Shown one piece after another: positions 13,801 to 28,800 of a stretch of DNA of 64,000 bases. A program made the translations under genes and the position numbers. Position 1 is the first letter of the stretch. Each line of letters opens with the position of its first letter. Under the pieces are notes generated by a model that made no database searches, was not told the origin of the DNA, and was given only the letters and a program-made list of their open reading frames with translations. The DNA is from Phoronis australis (taxonomy: Eukaryota > Phoronida > Phoronidae), in assembly GCA_002633005.1 (NCBI GenBank), contig NMRA01000046.1, positions 870,144-934,143 of the forward strand, written 5' to 3'.

Positions 13801-16800
13801 GCATCCTTAAGGAAGGGGGGCCAAACACTTTCACTAAGTCAGTGGAGTACTTCACAGAGTTGTGGCATCCTCAAGGAAGGGGGCTGTTAAGTCAGTGGAA
13901 TACCTATATACACAATATGGAGCACTCCAGCACTTCGAGGTCCTCTTGACCAAAATCGTCCATCACCCGAAAGGTGCGCACAGCCTCATCTTCATCGTAG
14001 TGGGTATTGAGCCAAACTCACTTGCTGACTGCAAGTAGAATCGGTAGAAGCAGGAAAGAAGAAGGATCTGGACCAAGAGCTAAAGGCAGAGTCTGATGAG
14101 ACAGAAATGCGAGACATGATGATATGTATTATAGTAAACTGACAAATAGGAATGAAATTATAAGAAAAAATGATGAAGAAAATAACAACTGGTTTGGTCC
14201 ACAGCAATTTCCAACAAAGGTTACCTGAAAGATATAGGCCAGGCTGAGATATATAACAATCTAGACTAACCTCTGAATTGTTTTGTAAAAGCTATATTCA
14301 TCTTGCCGAGGGTAGAAAAAAATATTGATAGCATATATAGTTTTTCATGGTAGTAAACATAAAGTTTTGGTTGAAAACACAGCACTGGAGTAGAAATACA
14401 CAGTTGTAATATTTGTTTACTCTAAAATTAAAATGTTTTCATTTTCTATCTTGACATATGCTGGCTAAACTGTCTTGGCCAGTATGGGTGGTCCTGTCTG
14501 GCAACAAGTCAGGTCTTAGTGGCCTGACCTACAAAATTGTGAGGCAAAAATAGGAAAAAAGAACCTTAAATGAGAGAATCATTGTTCTCACAACGAGAAA
14601 TTACTTTTTGGGTCTCTTTTACATTAACTTTTCAAGTTGAAATGCTTTAGTTTGGGAACCAAAAATTCGCCGCGATTGAAGGAACACCCCTAGCGGCAGT
14701 ACCCGGAACTACGAAGTGAGTCAGAAATACGCCCGATTGACAGAAATAGACAAAGGGCCCGTTTGCAACAAGTGTTTGAAATAGTTCATTGATGAACCTT
14801 TTAGTGCGCAATAGGATTCATTATGCGCGCAAATTAGGAAATGTACCAATTAATTCAGGTCAAAGTTGAAGGTCGCGGGAACTGGCAACTTTTTCAACTT
14901 TTTAGTCAAAGAAAGTGAAAAATACTTATGTAATAACGTGCGCAAGGGTTTCTTCTACAAGTTCACGAAGTTTCACGCCAAAATTTGAGAGTTTAGTCTT
15001 CTCCTGAGTTGAAAACCAAATACCAGTTGTTTTTACCGGCGGCCATTTTGCTTTGAAATGTCGGTCACGTCGCTGCTAAAAACTCGTGCAAAGTATTATT
15101 AAATGGATTTTGCGACGACAAAAAACTAACATTTAAGTAAAATAATGTCTTATTTCATACTTTGAAGTAATTTTTATTCGCATTTATTGCATTTTTGAGT
15201 GATTTTTTGCCGATTGTAATGTGCAAATTTTACACGGTGACAGATACGCGAAGCGATTTGGTGTATCAGAATGTCGTCCATGTGACAGATGGTCCCTTCA
15301 AAACCAGATAAGAGCGACGACATTTGTCTTTGGAATATTTCTGGCGCCGAGCTGATTCCGAAAGGCAGTCGATTAAATCTATATCTCCCGAGAGGGGATA
15401 TGAATGTTGGAAGGTCTTTAGAGTTCTCGTGTAGGGCAATTTAACTCATACTAAAAGACCATGTTTGCCGCAAGCTTGTAGCAAACATGCTGCAAGCTTG
15501 CGGCAAACAATTTTGTTTGCAGCAAACCAGCCGCAAAGTTTGCAGGAGTTTGCCGCTACCCGCAACACAGCCGCACACATTGCTGCAACCTTGCTGCAAA
15601 CACTGAAGTTTGCAGGAATGTTGCGGCAAACTTGGTGATTGAAAGTGTTTGCGGGAAAGTTGCAGGAAACTTTATTGTTGAAAAGTGTTTGCGGGAAAGT
15701 TGCAGGAAACTTTATTGATGAAAAAGTGTTTGCGGGAAAGTTGCAGGAAACTTTATTGGTGAAAAAGTGTTTGCGGGAAAGTTGCAGAAAACTTTATTGG
15801 TGAAAAAGTGTTTGCGGGAAAGCTGCAGGAAACTTTATTGGTGAAAAGTTTTCTCAGGAATAGGTGAAAAAGTGCTTGCACGAAATTTGCAGGAAACTTC
15901 AATGTTTAAATTGTTAGCATTAAGGTTTTGACAATGTTAGAAATTGTGAAATTGTTTTTTATTTTCTAAATTTCAAAGAAACCTCAAATCCCAGAACCTA
16001 TGAGGGCAGTTACTTATTTTAGATAACTTACCTAAATGTGACCTACTGTTGGGTAAGTTACATTGTTAAAAACAGCAAATGCTCAAATTAAGATGAACAA
16101 ATGCTACCTAAAACACTAGAGAATATAATCGCATCTGTATGTACTTTGTTTTTATTCAGTCAATGTACTTAACAAATTTTCAGCTTTCATACTGCTGACA
16201 AAGTCATTACAGCAAAATATTAAATGTAAATGCTTTAAAACAACAAAGGCAATGTTACCTGCATGTTTTTTAAACAAGCGTAATAAATATCAACACAAAC
16301 CATGCACAAATATATGATCCAATTTTACCAAATGTGCAAGTATTAGCATTTAGAGCAATTTGTACTTTTCCAACATTTGAAATTATCCCATAATCAGGTG
16401 GTAGTAGCCACTGTAGCTACAGTAAAATTTTGTCTATTTCGGACAAAAATAATTGCCAAAAATTTCTCATTTTGATTTTTCAGGGACATTTAGCATAATG
16501 TTGTGAAGACTCACAATTTTTCAAAATATTGTCTGTCAGCAGCTATGGTACGGACTTGGATATGGCTCGGGATTCTTGTGGTACTGCACATTATTTATGA
16601 AAAAATAAGAAATTAAATTTCACTAGTGAATCCTTATATTATTGTTCTATGCTTCTAGGGCTATTGTTTATTTTAATCAGCCCAGCTACATGTTGAACTG
16701 CTAGGACTGTTTTCAAAGAATGCCTCTTGGAATACATTAATGTTTAATGCCTCCTAAGGGCTGTTGATTGTTTATTACTCTGCGTGTAAGCACACAGTAC

Positions 16801-19800
16801 TGTTGTTCCTGGGTTTTCTTCAACTTTATTCTTCTTCTTATTCTTATTCTTCTTCCGACCAACTTTGAGACTTAATAATTCCAAATTGGGTGCAGGTACG
16901 TTCTTTAAATTCAGCATATGACTTTTGACAGTATATAAATTTTGATTGGTTATATAATCATATTCCATATTGCACCGGAAGAGGTCGTTTGGTGCAAAGG
17001 TCATATAATTTTCAAAATGCTAGTCTTCCTTCAGTTTTAAAGCTATCTTTTTCAAATTCGGTGCACAGGTATAAGTCAACATGGCAATTTGAAAAATTAC
17101 TTTTTTAAGTAATCGAGTCAACCATAAACTTGCAGACAAAAATCTTTCACCTTGTGTGGTAACCTATGTTGTACAGACTCAGTGGCTTTATTAAAAATCG
17201 AAGTGTTTGGTTCCTCAATGTGATGCTTATTCATTGCGAATGGGCTTATAATCAAAATGGTAAAGTCTTTAAATGTCTGAATGGGAAATCTTACTGTTGT
17301 GCCACGTGCAGTGATGCTGATCATTGGACGATTGATTTCAAGCAGTTACCTAGTGGGTTGATTTAGCTCAGCTCATGTACTTGGGCGTGTCTGGCGGAGA
17401 TAACCCACCACTAGATTTGTCTGACAGTATTTATTCGTGATACCTGGGCTTGCGGTGAATATTTTGGATCTGGTTTTAAGCGGTTACCTCTTGGGTTGAT
17501 CTAGCTCAATTTTTAACCCTTTTTGATAATCATCTGGCAGGGGCACCCCACCACTGAAATTGTCTGGCATCTAACAGTTGTGCCATGTACAGTGATGCTG
17601 AACATCATGCACTTGGTTTGAAACGGTTACCTGATGGATTGATCTAGCTCAACTCGGATATTTGGGCGTGTCTGGCGGGACTAATCCACCACTAGATTTG
17701 TCTGGTAGTGTTCATTCGTGATACCTGGGCTCACGGTGAATATTTTGCAACTGGTTTCTAGTGGTTACCTCTTGGATTGATCTAGCTCAATTTTTTTACC
17801 TTGTTTATAACCGTCTCCCACCACTGAAATTGTCTGGCAGTGACCAGTTTTGATACAGTGGATTACTTAGTAGGTATCCAAGGCAGTTTGAAGTGGTTAC
17901 CAGAAAAGTTGCTGTAGCTCAATTTTTGAGTGTCATTCTCTTGGCTCTCCTGACCACACCCACCAGAGCAAACCTGCCAGACGGCCATTTCCAAGCATCA
18001 GGATACCCACAGAGCACTGTGGCACCAAAGAAAATTGGTTACCTTTTTATGCCCAAAAAACCTCTGGGATCCCGGTCTATTAGGTCTTTTAGGAATTCGT
18101 GACCACCTGTCGAAGACTTGCACCAGGAAAAATGCCAATAATAAGGCTTAGCGTGACGACATATTTTCATATTTTGATAACAATTCTGTCTTTTTACCAG
18201 CTGTTCACATGCAGACAGCGACGCTTGCGCAATTCAATCACCACTAGTACAGCAGCGACACCGTGAGGAGAATTCTCCGAATAGCCCCACTGAGATGACA
18301 TTACACCTGAATGTTGAAATCCCACGCTGCTAAGAATTTCGCTAAAACTTCCCAAACTTAGTATTTATTCATCAATCTCAAAAATGCTGTTAGGATTTTT
18401 GTTGTAAAGGCCTAGTTTTTGAGTAATGTAACAAAGACAAATACCACTGCTATTTTTTACGAAAATATCTGATGTTTTATGAGTTGATTTATACTAGAAA
18501 CGAAACAAAAAATTCCTAACAGCGTTTTTGAGGTAATTGGTGAAGTTTTTGTTTATTTAAAATTGACCGAGGGGTTATTGTGCTAGGAATTTACCTTTCT
18601 CTAGGACTTAAAAAAGGTGTAATCAACATAATATTCATAATGCTACATAAATAGAGTTTTACATATTTTTACATTCCCTGATCTTTTGTATCAATTTAGA
18701 TCCAGTAGTTCCACTTGATTACAGCAAGTTCAGTTCTTTTACCTGACACCAGACAGCAGACGGAAGTGTTGAAATTAACCAATGACGTCATAGGTTCTAA
18801 CACACTCTGCTCAGCTGTTCACAAGAGCTTGCTGGTGTCAGCTTATTGCTTGACTTCATCGCTTTACACCAATAAATCATCAAAATTCGAAGCAAAACCC
18901 TTACAGATATATCGAGTGTTTATACAAACGAGTTGTTTATTTCGCTGCCATGGATTTATAGAAATTTTGAATGTACCATACTACGGCGGCTTACAAAGTT
19001 TGGTAGGCCAACTTACCAAGGTCGGTCTCAGGAAGTTTGAATCTGTTCGGTGATAAATTAGAATGATTCTTCTGTGAAATACAGACTGGAGAGCATAGCC
19101 GTGTGTTGTACTTTTATGCTGACAATTTTTTCAGTTCTAATTTCACAAATGGCTCAGAACTGATGGTCCAGCCAGGACATCACGAACATAAATGAATGAT
19201 TCTTTTGTGAAATACAGACAGGAGAGCATAGCCATGTGTTGTAATTTTATACTAGCAATTTTTTCAGTTCTAATTTTACAAATGGCGCAGAACCGATGGC
19301 CCGGCCAGGACATCACGAACATAAATGAGCTGGGTTAGTTGGCTACCAAGGTTGAAAATTAAAAAATACTAGACTGGTGAACCAAAAAAATAATGTGCAC
19401 GTGAATATTTTCGTAAAAACGCCTCAAAATTGCAAATCTACATACCCGTCTGGGCCGCGAAGCCAGGTTCCCCTTCCATTGAACCGTGCAGGTCAAAAGG
19501 TGTACAATAGCAATGAATCAAATAATGTATATATATATATATATCTGAATAAAGATTCCCTTAATGTCTGACCATAGCATATTAAGTCGAGTTATTGTCT
19601 CACAACAGCTTTCTGTCAGCAAACACTGAATTGGCATGCACTCACATGGCCTCAGGCCGGTCAATTAGTTTTATTGCATCTGAAACAGGTAATGCAGTAT
19701 GATTTATTTATTGTTGGTTTCTCAAAACATTTGCACTCCAAAGGCATTACAAATTGTATCTATTGAAACAGTCTTGCAACAAACTGTATTTCAGTTATAT

Positions 19801-22800
19801 TTAACATTGGTTAGGGTGAGAATAACTCAATTTGAAACGGAACAAAATGTCGACATGAAGAAACTCACAAAGTTGCATAAAATGAGAACAAAAAGACATT
19901 TTAGAAACTGTAACTGCATTTTTAGTGAGATGTCATCTTGAACAGTTAGATCAAATACAATTTGATGATGTTATTGACGCTGTTGTTTTTCTAACTGAAT
20001 GTATTATTTTTTGCTTAATTTTACTAAAAACATGGTCACGTGGCTTCATTAATTATAGATTAGTAAAAAGTTTAAAATCAAATTTACAGACTTTCTACTT
20101 TAACAAATATGTAACTTTTAGTTTGTAGTTTTGTTGACATTTGGTTGTTTGTACTGTAAATACATTCTTGTCAATAAGGTCCTACATAAATACGTAAATA
20201 CGAATACTTGTTTAATAAGACTAGAATACATAAAAAAAGTTGCTTTCCTCTAAAAGTCACAATTTGTTACTAAAATTGTTGTTATCCTTGTACTGAAAGT
20301 CCATTTATGGGCACTGTCGTTGTACCAAAATTATCAAAATATTCCAGCAGCTAGCTCTTGTACCTATGTTATATTTAATGCATTCTTCCTAATTCATTTT
20401 GTTGTAAACGATGTGACATTTAGACATTTTAATGGTCTGTAGAATGTCTTTTTCATGATAGAAAAAATGTAATCGTCCATTGTGAGAAAACCCGTGTAGA
20501 AATGTTTATTGCTTAATTCTGTTTTGTCATTTAGGTTGGTACAAAAGGATGTTCTATTGAGGTTATCAAATGATTGTGAAAACAAGGTTTTGTAATTGAT
20601 TGCCAGCAACCAAAGTCAAGCTCTTATATTTTTTCAGTTTGTTGTGTTCCACACATTACAGAGGGCCAGAACACGGAGAACAAGTAAGTTCACTCATTGC
20701 GCAGTGATTGTATTAAGCACACAATTTTGTCATATTGCCTTTATCTGTTCCTATTGGAATTGGTGTCCACCATGCCTTATTTATACTGTTTGGCATCTGC
20801 CTCAAATTATTGAAAGGACAGTAAAATTGGAGAGCTATCTTCCAATATAAGAGATCATGGCTGATGTCGATTTTAGGATGGGTCCAAATAATACTATGCC
20901 CAGTGGCATTATTTGCCTGCCTCAGTTTCTTCCAAGTTTGGTGATGAGATATCATGAAGTTTAGAGGATAATTTATGTTCTTGACAAGAGTAGGGCTGTT
21001 ATTCATTTTTGGATGGGTGTGTGATACGACTGTGCTCCCTTGTTGCTCGAGAATTGTCTTGGTATGGCCGATATTAAATGTCATTGAGTTGCTGGGTGAC
21101 TAGGTGCATGACAGTTTAACAGTTCTTTACCGGGAGATCAGGGTTTAAAGGTGTGGAAGTGTTCAATACCAGTGGGTCATCTTGACTTTAAAAACACCAG
21201 TTATGATTAATTAAATAATTATTGTTAAAAGTAACAAATTTTTTACGCTATGAGAAACTTTCGGAAATTAGTCATTGCTTGCCGATGCTATGCTACCTGT
21301 TTCATGCATATATATTTCCTGAAGACTAATGTCTTCGATGACAGGTACATGTATGTAAGGCGCCGTTCCTAGCCACTTGCTTTTAACACCAATCAAGTTT
21401 TTTTAAAAGTCTTTGATTCGTGGTTTTCTCATGTACAAAACAAAGAAATTTGAATTCCTGTTGAGGGAGAGCTGTACGGGAAAGATACAATACAATCCCG
21501 TTGACAAGTACGCTGCGTCTGTTCTGAAAGGGCAGACCATAGTGAAACACTTTCCTTGCAAGATCAGGAAAACTTTTGTGTTCTTTTTGAAGCACGGCCA
21601 AGCTTGAAGTGTATAGTCACAGCAAAATACTGACGTAGTGGCAAGGCTCGTGGTCTAGAAATTCTGCGCACAATGATTTTTTCATGACTGTCGGATTTTA
21701 TTGATAAATTGAAGATGTTACTGTAGAATTTTAGAACTGTAGGTAAGGCATTTTTCGCATGTACACACTCATGGGCTGACTGGCTTCCTTAACTTGTGGG
21801 TGATGTTATATTATGCTCTTCTTACCTTGCAGTTGTTGCAAATTTCTACATATACAAAGATGAAAAAGAACGAGAGAGCAAGTTGCAGAAAGAATTCACT
21901 TTCAAGATAGAAGACTTTGTTACAACAGTACTGGTCCAAGAAAACGTCTCCAAACAGTCACTACTTGGAAATTCTGTCAAAACTAGGTCATGTCTATCCG
22001 TTTTAGTTTGTGATGAAGACAGGAATGAACGAGTAATCTCCTTTGAGTTGGCAGAAAATGTGGAACCATCAAAAACCGAAGACTGTGTAGATCGGGACAT
22101 TCTGTTGAATTGGAATGCAAAAATAAGAAGTAATTTAGAGTACAGTAAGTGAAACGCTTCATAGGCATTATCTATTACCCAGTCCCCATGCTGCCTAAAA
22201 TGCTACTGTTTTCGCTAGCACTTTTGCTCAGCTGACAAAAAATGCTAGTAATGTGACTGGGTGCCGGCGCTTTGCTGAAAGTATAAGATACCCCCAAACT
22301 ACTGGTGCTTTCAATAATATTTTAGTAGTCTGACTGCTTAGAAAGGACACTCATGTGTAGCAGTGAGACATGCTATAAAACTCCCACTAAACGAGATCTT
22401 GTCAAACTCCACTGATCAGGGAAAACTGTGGGGTTTGGCCGATTGAACTGGACCGTATTTATCCTCCTTGGCTGTGTCACGCTTAGCTCACGATCAAAGG
22501 GATCCCGCCTAGCTGCTCTATTCATCGAGTCACGAGCGAGGATAATTGGCTTCGCTCATGCGGATACGATCAGCTGATTACAATCTAACCTAGATGACCA
22601 TACTTTTTATGGAGAGCGTTTTACATAGTTTTAAGTTTAATATTTGAAAAGAGGGGAGAAAAAAATGTTGGTACAACTTTGCATTTTTCAAATCGGTCCA
22701 GAATAAGAGATTTAACAAAACAGCAACACTCATGATTACTTTCATTCGGCGCGCACGAATACAAAAATCGAGGACCCAAGTCATTTAGATTTTGGAACAC

Positions 22801-25800
22801 ATGCATTGCAATATTCAAAATATTATGTTTATTATAACTCCTACAAGCTGTAATTTCATTGTGCTCATTTGTCAAATCAGAAATTTCCTAGATGTTATCT
22901 GTAGTGTGCGTGTATGTATACAAAACACGAGATCGATATCTTCCTGAAGTACGAACATTAAGAAACTTTAGCATGCCGTTATTATTGACAGGGACACGAT
23001 AAAACAAATTTGGATTTTGATGATAGTCTTGATACAGCGAGCTGGCTGACCACTGCGTCAGTGTCTCCGTTAGACCCAGAAATTTTACACAGCCCGGGTA
23101 GTTCACCTCGTCACCTCGTCCCCAACATGTATATCGAGCCTAGGACTATTAATGTTTTACTCCACGGTAGAGCTAATGACTGTCGGCCTGTGCACACAAA
23201 ATCTGTGAGTTAACCGGCAGTCACCTTGCATGTTGCAGTCGTTTAAGTGAAAAACAATCTAATAAACGCCATTTTCTTGCATAATCCTCCACCTTTTGTA
23301 ACAAAAAAGTCTGTCGTCAATGACCCGCACGCGCTCGCTCACTCACTCTCGGCATACGCAGACGAATTTCAAAACAAACGTCATGTGACAACAACGTGTG
23401 TTCATACAGAGATTTTTCTCGTGTTGTGGGGTACAATGTAGCGTAGATTTGGACTTAATCGCAATTAATCTGGACTATACATGAACAGAAAAACTCCAAT
23501 ACCCCAGTACCACTCACATACTCAAATGGGAACAATTTTGGACAGAAAAGCTCAATACACTAGAGCCTCATGGATTAAACATAAAAACTTCTTAAATTAT
23601 TCGGCAACAATGTATCACATTCATTACGCCACATCTTAAATGTCAATTTTCATGTGGTGTTTGATTTTACTTTATTTCTGTTTCTGTTGACGAAGGATGT
23701 TATTACATCTGAAAATAAAATTTCAGTTGATCCATCCTTGTTTTTTATTTACCTATATATTATTCTACATTTCATGAAACAATAGTATCCTTGAGAGGAT
23801 CTGGATCGCCTTATTTAGTTTCTGATTTATTTTCTACATTATTTATATTTTATATCATATTTAAGTCTTGCTGGTAAAATATTACTGCTGTGCCGTGGGC
23901 TGCAATGCTGATTCAAGGAAGTGGGACGTCTCATTTCACTCACTGACGGCTCTAAAGCACTAAGAAAGATAACAAAGCTTGTCTTGTGTACAGTGCAAAC
24001 ATTGCACAATCAGTATAACTTTACCTCGCCACTGAGATGAGAGGGATTGCGTAATGGGGCTATTCCACGAATTCTCCTCGCGGTGTTGCTGTTGTACTAG
24101 TGGTGACTGAATTGCGCAAACGTTGCTGTCTGCATGTAAACAGCTGGTAAAAGGATGGAATTGTTATCAAAATGCGTCGTTGCGCTAAGCCTTATTATTG
24201 CTATTTTCCTGGGTACAAATCTTCGACAGGTGGTCACAAATTTCCAANTTTATATCATATTTAAGTCTTGCTGGGAAAATATTACTGCTGTGCCGTGGGC
24301 TGCAATGCTGATTCAAGGAAGTGGGATGTCTCATTTCACTCACTGACGGCTCTAAAGCACTAAGAAAGATAACAAAGCTTGTCTTGTGTACAGTGCAAAC
24401 ATTGCACAATCAGTATAACTTTACCTCGCGACTGAGATGAGAGGGATTGCGTAATGGGGCTATTCCACGAATTCTTCTCGCGGTGTTGCTGTTGTACTAG
24501 TGGTGACTGAATTGCGCAAACGTTGCTGTCTGCATGTAAACAGCTGGTAAAAGGATGGAATTGTTATCAAAATGCGTCGTTGCGCTAAGCCTTATTATTG
24601 CTATTTTCCTGGGTACAAATCTTCGACAGGTGGTCACAAATTTCCAAAACACCTAAGGTTACTACAGGCGTGGAGATTTGCGGTCAAAAGGGTCAACCAA
24701 GTGACAAAAAGTGTGTGAATGCCGAAGCCTCACGCCCCATGTGTGCTCTATGCATCTCCATTGAGAGACTACATAATCGCGTTACTTGGTAAGTTTTTAG
24801 CAATTAGTTTCAATCGACATTGTTCAGTGATGTTATCCCCACCAGTTACCCCACTGAATAATGGGTTTATTCAGTGGAACTAAGTGTTTCTTTTCAGAAA
24901 GTCACCTGGGACCCCGATGATAGGTTAGCAGCACATTATTCACATATTGTCCTGGGTGGGAGTGCTCCCAATATAAGAGGTGTATGGGACATGCGGCTCA
25001 GAAGTCAAGGATGACTTTTTCACAGCCTTTACTCTTGAAAACTATGCTATGTCCAATAAAATTCTCTAGACGATTGTGTTTCCTTATTTTATAACGGACC
25101 CCACCCCCAGGACTACCAGATTATCATTACTGAATTAACATGAATGAGTTATTCAGTAAATTCGTAACATTACATTGGAATAAAAATTAACACCAAGAAT
25201 GAATTTTATTTGTTGAGATCAGAAACACATTTTAAGTGTCATTCTTAAGTCACTTTTAGCCTGTTTCACATAATTTATTTCAGATCTTAAACAAGGCTCG
25301 GGTACAAAGATTATTGGTTTCTTCATATTAACACGAACAAGATGAAATGTCAAGTTTGTTCTGCTTTACAAAAGTTGTTTTGTCTATTGTTTTAGTTTAT
25401 AATTTGCTTTTCTGACTATTCTGTTACAGGTGAGAGAAAACGACTGAAACCAGCTGCCTTACCGTATATTCTACATTTCGACAAAGTGAAAAGCAATCCT
25501 TCAGCAATAACCTGAGAAAACTGAACCTCTCAATTCAGAAAATCAGCCCTTGATATGCCTGATTATGGACCCTGTTTCAGTGGGAAAATTACAATTCTTT
25601 TTAACAATGTTGTTCCTTTGTATGTAAGGTGGTTGTTCAGTTTGCCATTTTTAAACACACTGATTGTTGTTTATTCTCGAGTCCTGTGCATAACAGATTC
25701 TTATCCAGCTTGCTACAATAGAAAACATGCTTTGCTTGCATGTTTAACTTTTGTTTTTCACAAGTTAACAAAAAACTTAAAGGAGAATGTCACCCAAAAA

Positions 25801-28800
25801 ACAACCTAATGTGTATCAGTTTAGATCGAGTAGTTCCACTCGATAACAGCAAGTGTAGTTGTTTTACCTGACGGCAGACGGAGGTGTTGAACGTAACCAA
25901 TGACGTAATGGGTTTGAACGCAGTCTGTTCAGTCGTTCACAACGCGCTTACTGGTGTCAGCTTATCACTTGAATCTATCGTTTTACACCAACAAATCATC
26001 AAAATTCCAATTAAAACCCTTACAGATACGTTGAGTTCTTGAACAAATGGGTGTTTTATTTCACTGTTATGGATTTATAAGTGTTTGAACGTACCGTAGC
26101 CAACAGAGTTTGGTAGGCCAATTTACCTTGGTCGATCACGGGAATTTGGGTCTGTTTGGTGAAAAAAATCAAAATCATTCTTCCATGAAATACAGACAGG
26201 AGAACATAACTGTGTGTGGTAATTTTAGACTTGCGATTTTTTTTCAGTTCTAAACACAAAACGATCGCTATCCCAGCCATTGGCTCGGAACCCGATCAGG
26301 CCGTCAGGGCCGCCGCGATTGGACATCGCGAACCTAAACGAGCTTAAGTTAGAAACTAAACCTCCAGTCACGAAAAGACTAAAATAGAGAGCCACACAAA
26401 TAACGTGCACGTAATTATTTTGGTGAATTAGCCACGAAATTGAAAATCTACTTACTTGTCACGGGCCGCTAAGGGCAGGTTCCCATTCCACAGAACCTAC
26501 AGGGCAAAAGTCGACAAGATGACGGCCACAGACATAGACATGTTTCACGGCCTCATACTTGCTATTAACAGCGTACTTTTCATTCTTCACTACCGCGAGC
26601 TACTTCCTAAGCATTCCGGGCTCTCGAGGAAGTCGAAGAAACAATATACCTGCTTTGGTCTCAGGTTCATACTTCATTCAAGCGGGAACGATGCACCGCA
26701 GCATAGCGACGTTAACTCTGCAGATGAACCACCAACGTCGTTGCGTCATTTCTCCCCTTTGGGCTTTTTACTGACAATAAGACAATCAATGCAGTCACTG
26801 AATGTCATTTCCCCATAACGTGTACCTAATTGAAAAGTTTTTACCATTAGTATAGTATAAAGCCTTTTTATGCGCCCACATATTTATATATTGGTCTCAT
26901 ATTGCTGTCATCTCTGTCTGGGTGTTCAGGCGTCCTGCGTCCGCGGCTGTATCTCCTAAACCCCTTGCAGGATCAAGTGTGTTCCTATGGGGTTGACGAC
27001 AGAGGGCGACGAGTTTCTGACCGACCCGAATACCACTGTACCCCCTAGTGGCAATTGTATTTTTTTACGTTTGCCTCTGTATCTTCAAAGGTCCTCGACT
27101 GATTTTTGTGAAATTTAGTACATACGCATCTATTAATGAGTTGACGCTATCCTCTTGTTTTTGGATGGATTCGAGGCATTTTGCGCCATTTTTACTGTTT
27201 TCGAGTCTGTTTTTTGGCGTCCGTCCCTCTGTCAACCAAACCAATCTAAGGATGATTGTGATAGTTGACATGCATGTTCTTTCTATGAAGGGGATGGTTT
27301 ACGATGATTTTCCATTGACTTCGAGTACTGTGGTGCCTCCTAGTGGCGTTTTTTTTTTTGCACCCATACCTGTATCTCCTAAGCCCTCTGCAGGATCTTT
27401 ATTAAATTAAGCACGTGTATTTATATGAAGTCAACAAGAGAAGACGACAACTTTTAGACGGAACTGACGAACACTGTGTCCCCCTAGTGACAATTTCATT
27501 TTTTTCGTATTCCTCTATTTCTCTAAAATTCCTCGACGAATTTTAATGAAATTTGGTAAATGGATTTCTTTTAAAGAAACAACTATATTTTCTGGTTTTC
27601 AGATGGATTCGATGTATTTTGCACCATCTAGTGGCCATTTCGATGATACAAACAAAATCCCCTAAACTAAAGCACACCATTTGCGATGCATTCGCAGGCG
27701 CATTTCAATGCTCCACGTTGCTCTTGTTTCTAAAACAAAAAGTTATTGTCACTCAGTGACAAAGGACAGGTATTTATACCAGATGCTATTCATTTCACTG
27801 GGATCTAATTTCAGTGGCCTATATAGAAGCGCTTGTAAAAACATCCAGTTTAGGCTCATGGTTTTCCTTCACATACCTCATTCAGCCTCAGTAACATCCA
27901 CAATTACATCGTTGAAGGTAAACACAACAGCATATCACTTGTCTCACTTTGTACCCAAAATCTGACCCTGAACTAGTGCAGAATTACTTGGTCTTCTTTA
28001 GCTTCAGTCCCTCATGTTTCTTCCAGGAAAGGAAATAAGCTATTCTCCACACATGACTCACTGCCTATGAAAGGGCATCCTCACCAACGAGGCTGGCTGG
28101 TGTAGCAATCGACATAGTTCCTCTTCACACATAAACAATCCACTGGCACATTTCCTTATGGCAACTTAGTACTGCGATTCTCATTTCTCCAGGGCTACTG
28201 GCTTGTATATTGTGCCATACAGCACTGCTGGTGTGTGGGCATTGCTGTGGGAAGACATAACGCGTTTCGGTCGTGATAAGCCGACCCGAAAAACCTCTCC
28301 TCATTGTACCCCAGGTTGGGTCAAAAATGTTGCCCCTGTTTTTCAAAAATATAATATGGTGACTGCTATACTATTTCATACAAAATTAAGTCATTACTAT
28401 GTCCAGAAAGCAAGTGTGTATATACCGGTAATAAGAATTGTATAAAACTGTGTCTTTATTTTTCATTCCTAGCCATAACAATTCTTTAAAAGCATCACTT
28501 GTCTACAAAATGAAAGTTATTTGAGGCAACTTCAAACAGGTTTATCAGTGACTAAGTTACATCAATGTAACTGTCACTGATAAAGCTGCTAGACATCATT
28601 CCAAACATTAATAATACTGCTTTGATGTACGAAAAGATCTCACGTGCTAGGTCAAGTATCATAACATACATCACAACAAACAATCGATTAACCCGACTGG
28701 CGACTGCTGCGAAGTGGACATCGGCCAGTACCAAAGTTAACTGGCATCAGTATTGTAAACTTGGAGTTACCGTTAAAATAATCACAAACCTTACCTTTCT

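Larger units (their letters stand above)
10700..15440 (-). mobile_element. Degenerate Gypsy-type LTR retrotransposon, split by an insertion
   Basis: On the minus strand the order is reverse transcriptase, RNase H, integrase, the Gypsy order. Several frameshifts break it, and about 2.4 kb of unrelated DNA (12861-15262) separates the RT palm from its thumb. No LTR pair, gag or protease was found. It lies in intron 1 of the DOK-like gene, antisense to it. Confidence 0.85.

Noticed and set aside
17893-18102. 69-aa ORF with a signal-peptide-like start
   Set aside because: It begins inside the 140-bp tandem repeat and has no splice or homology support.
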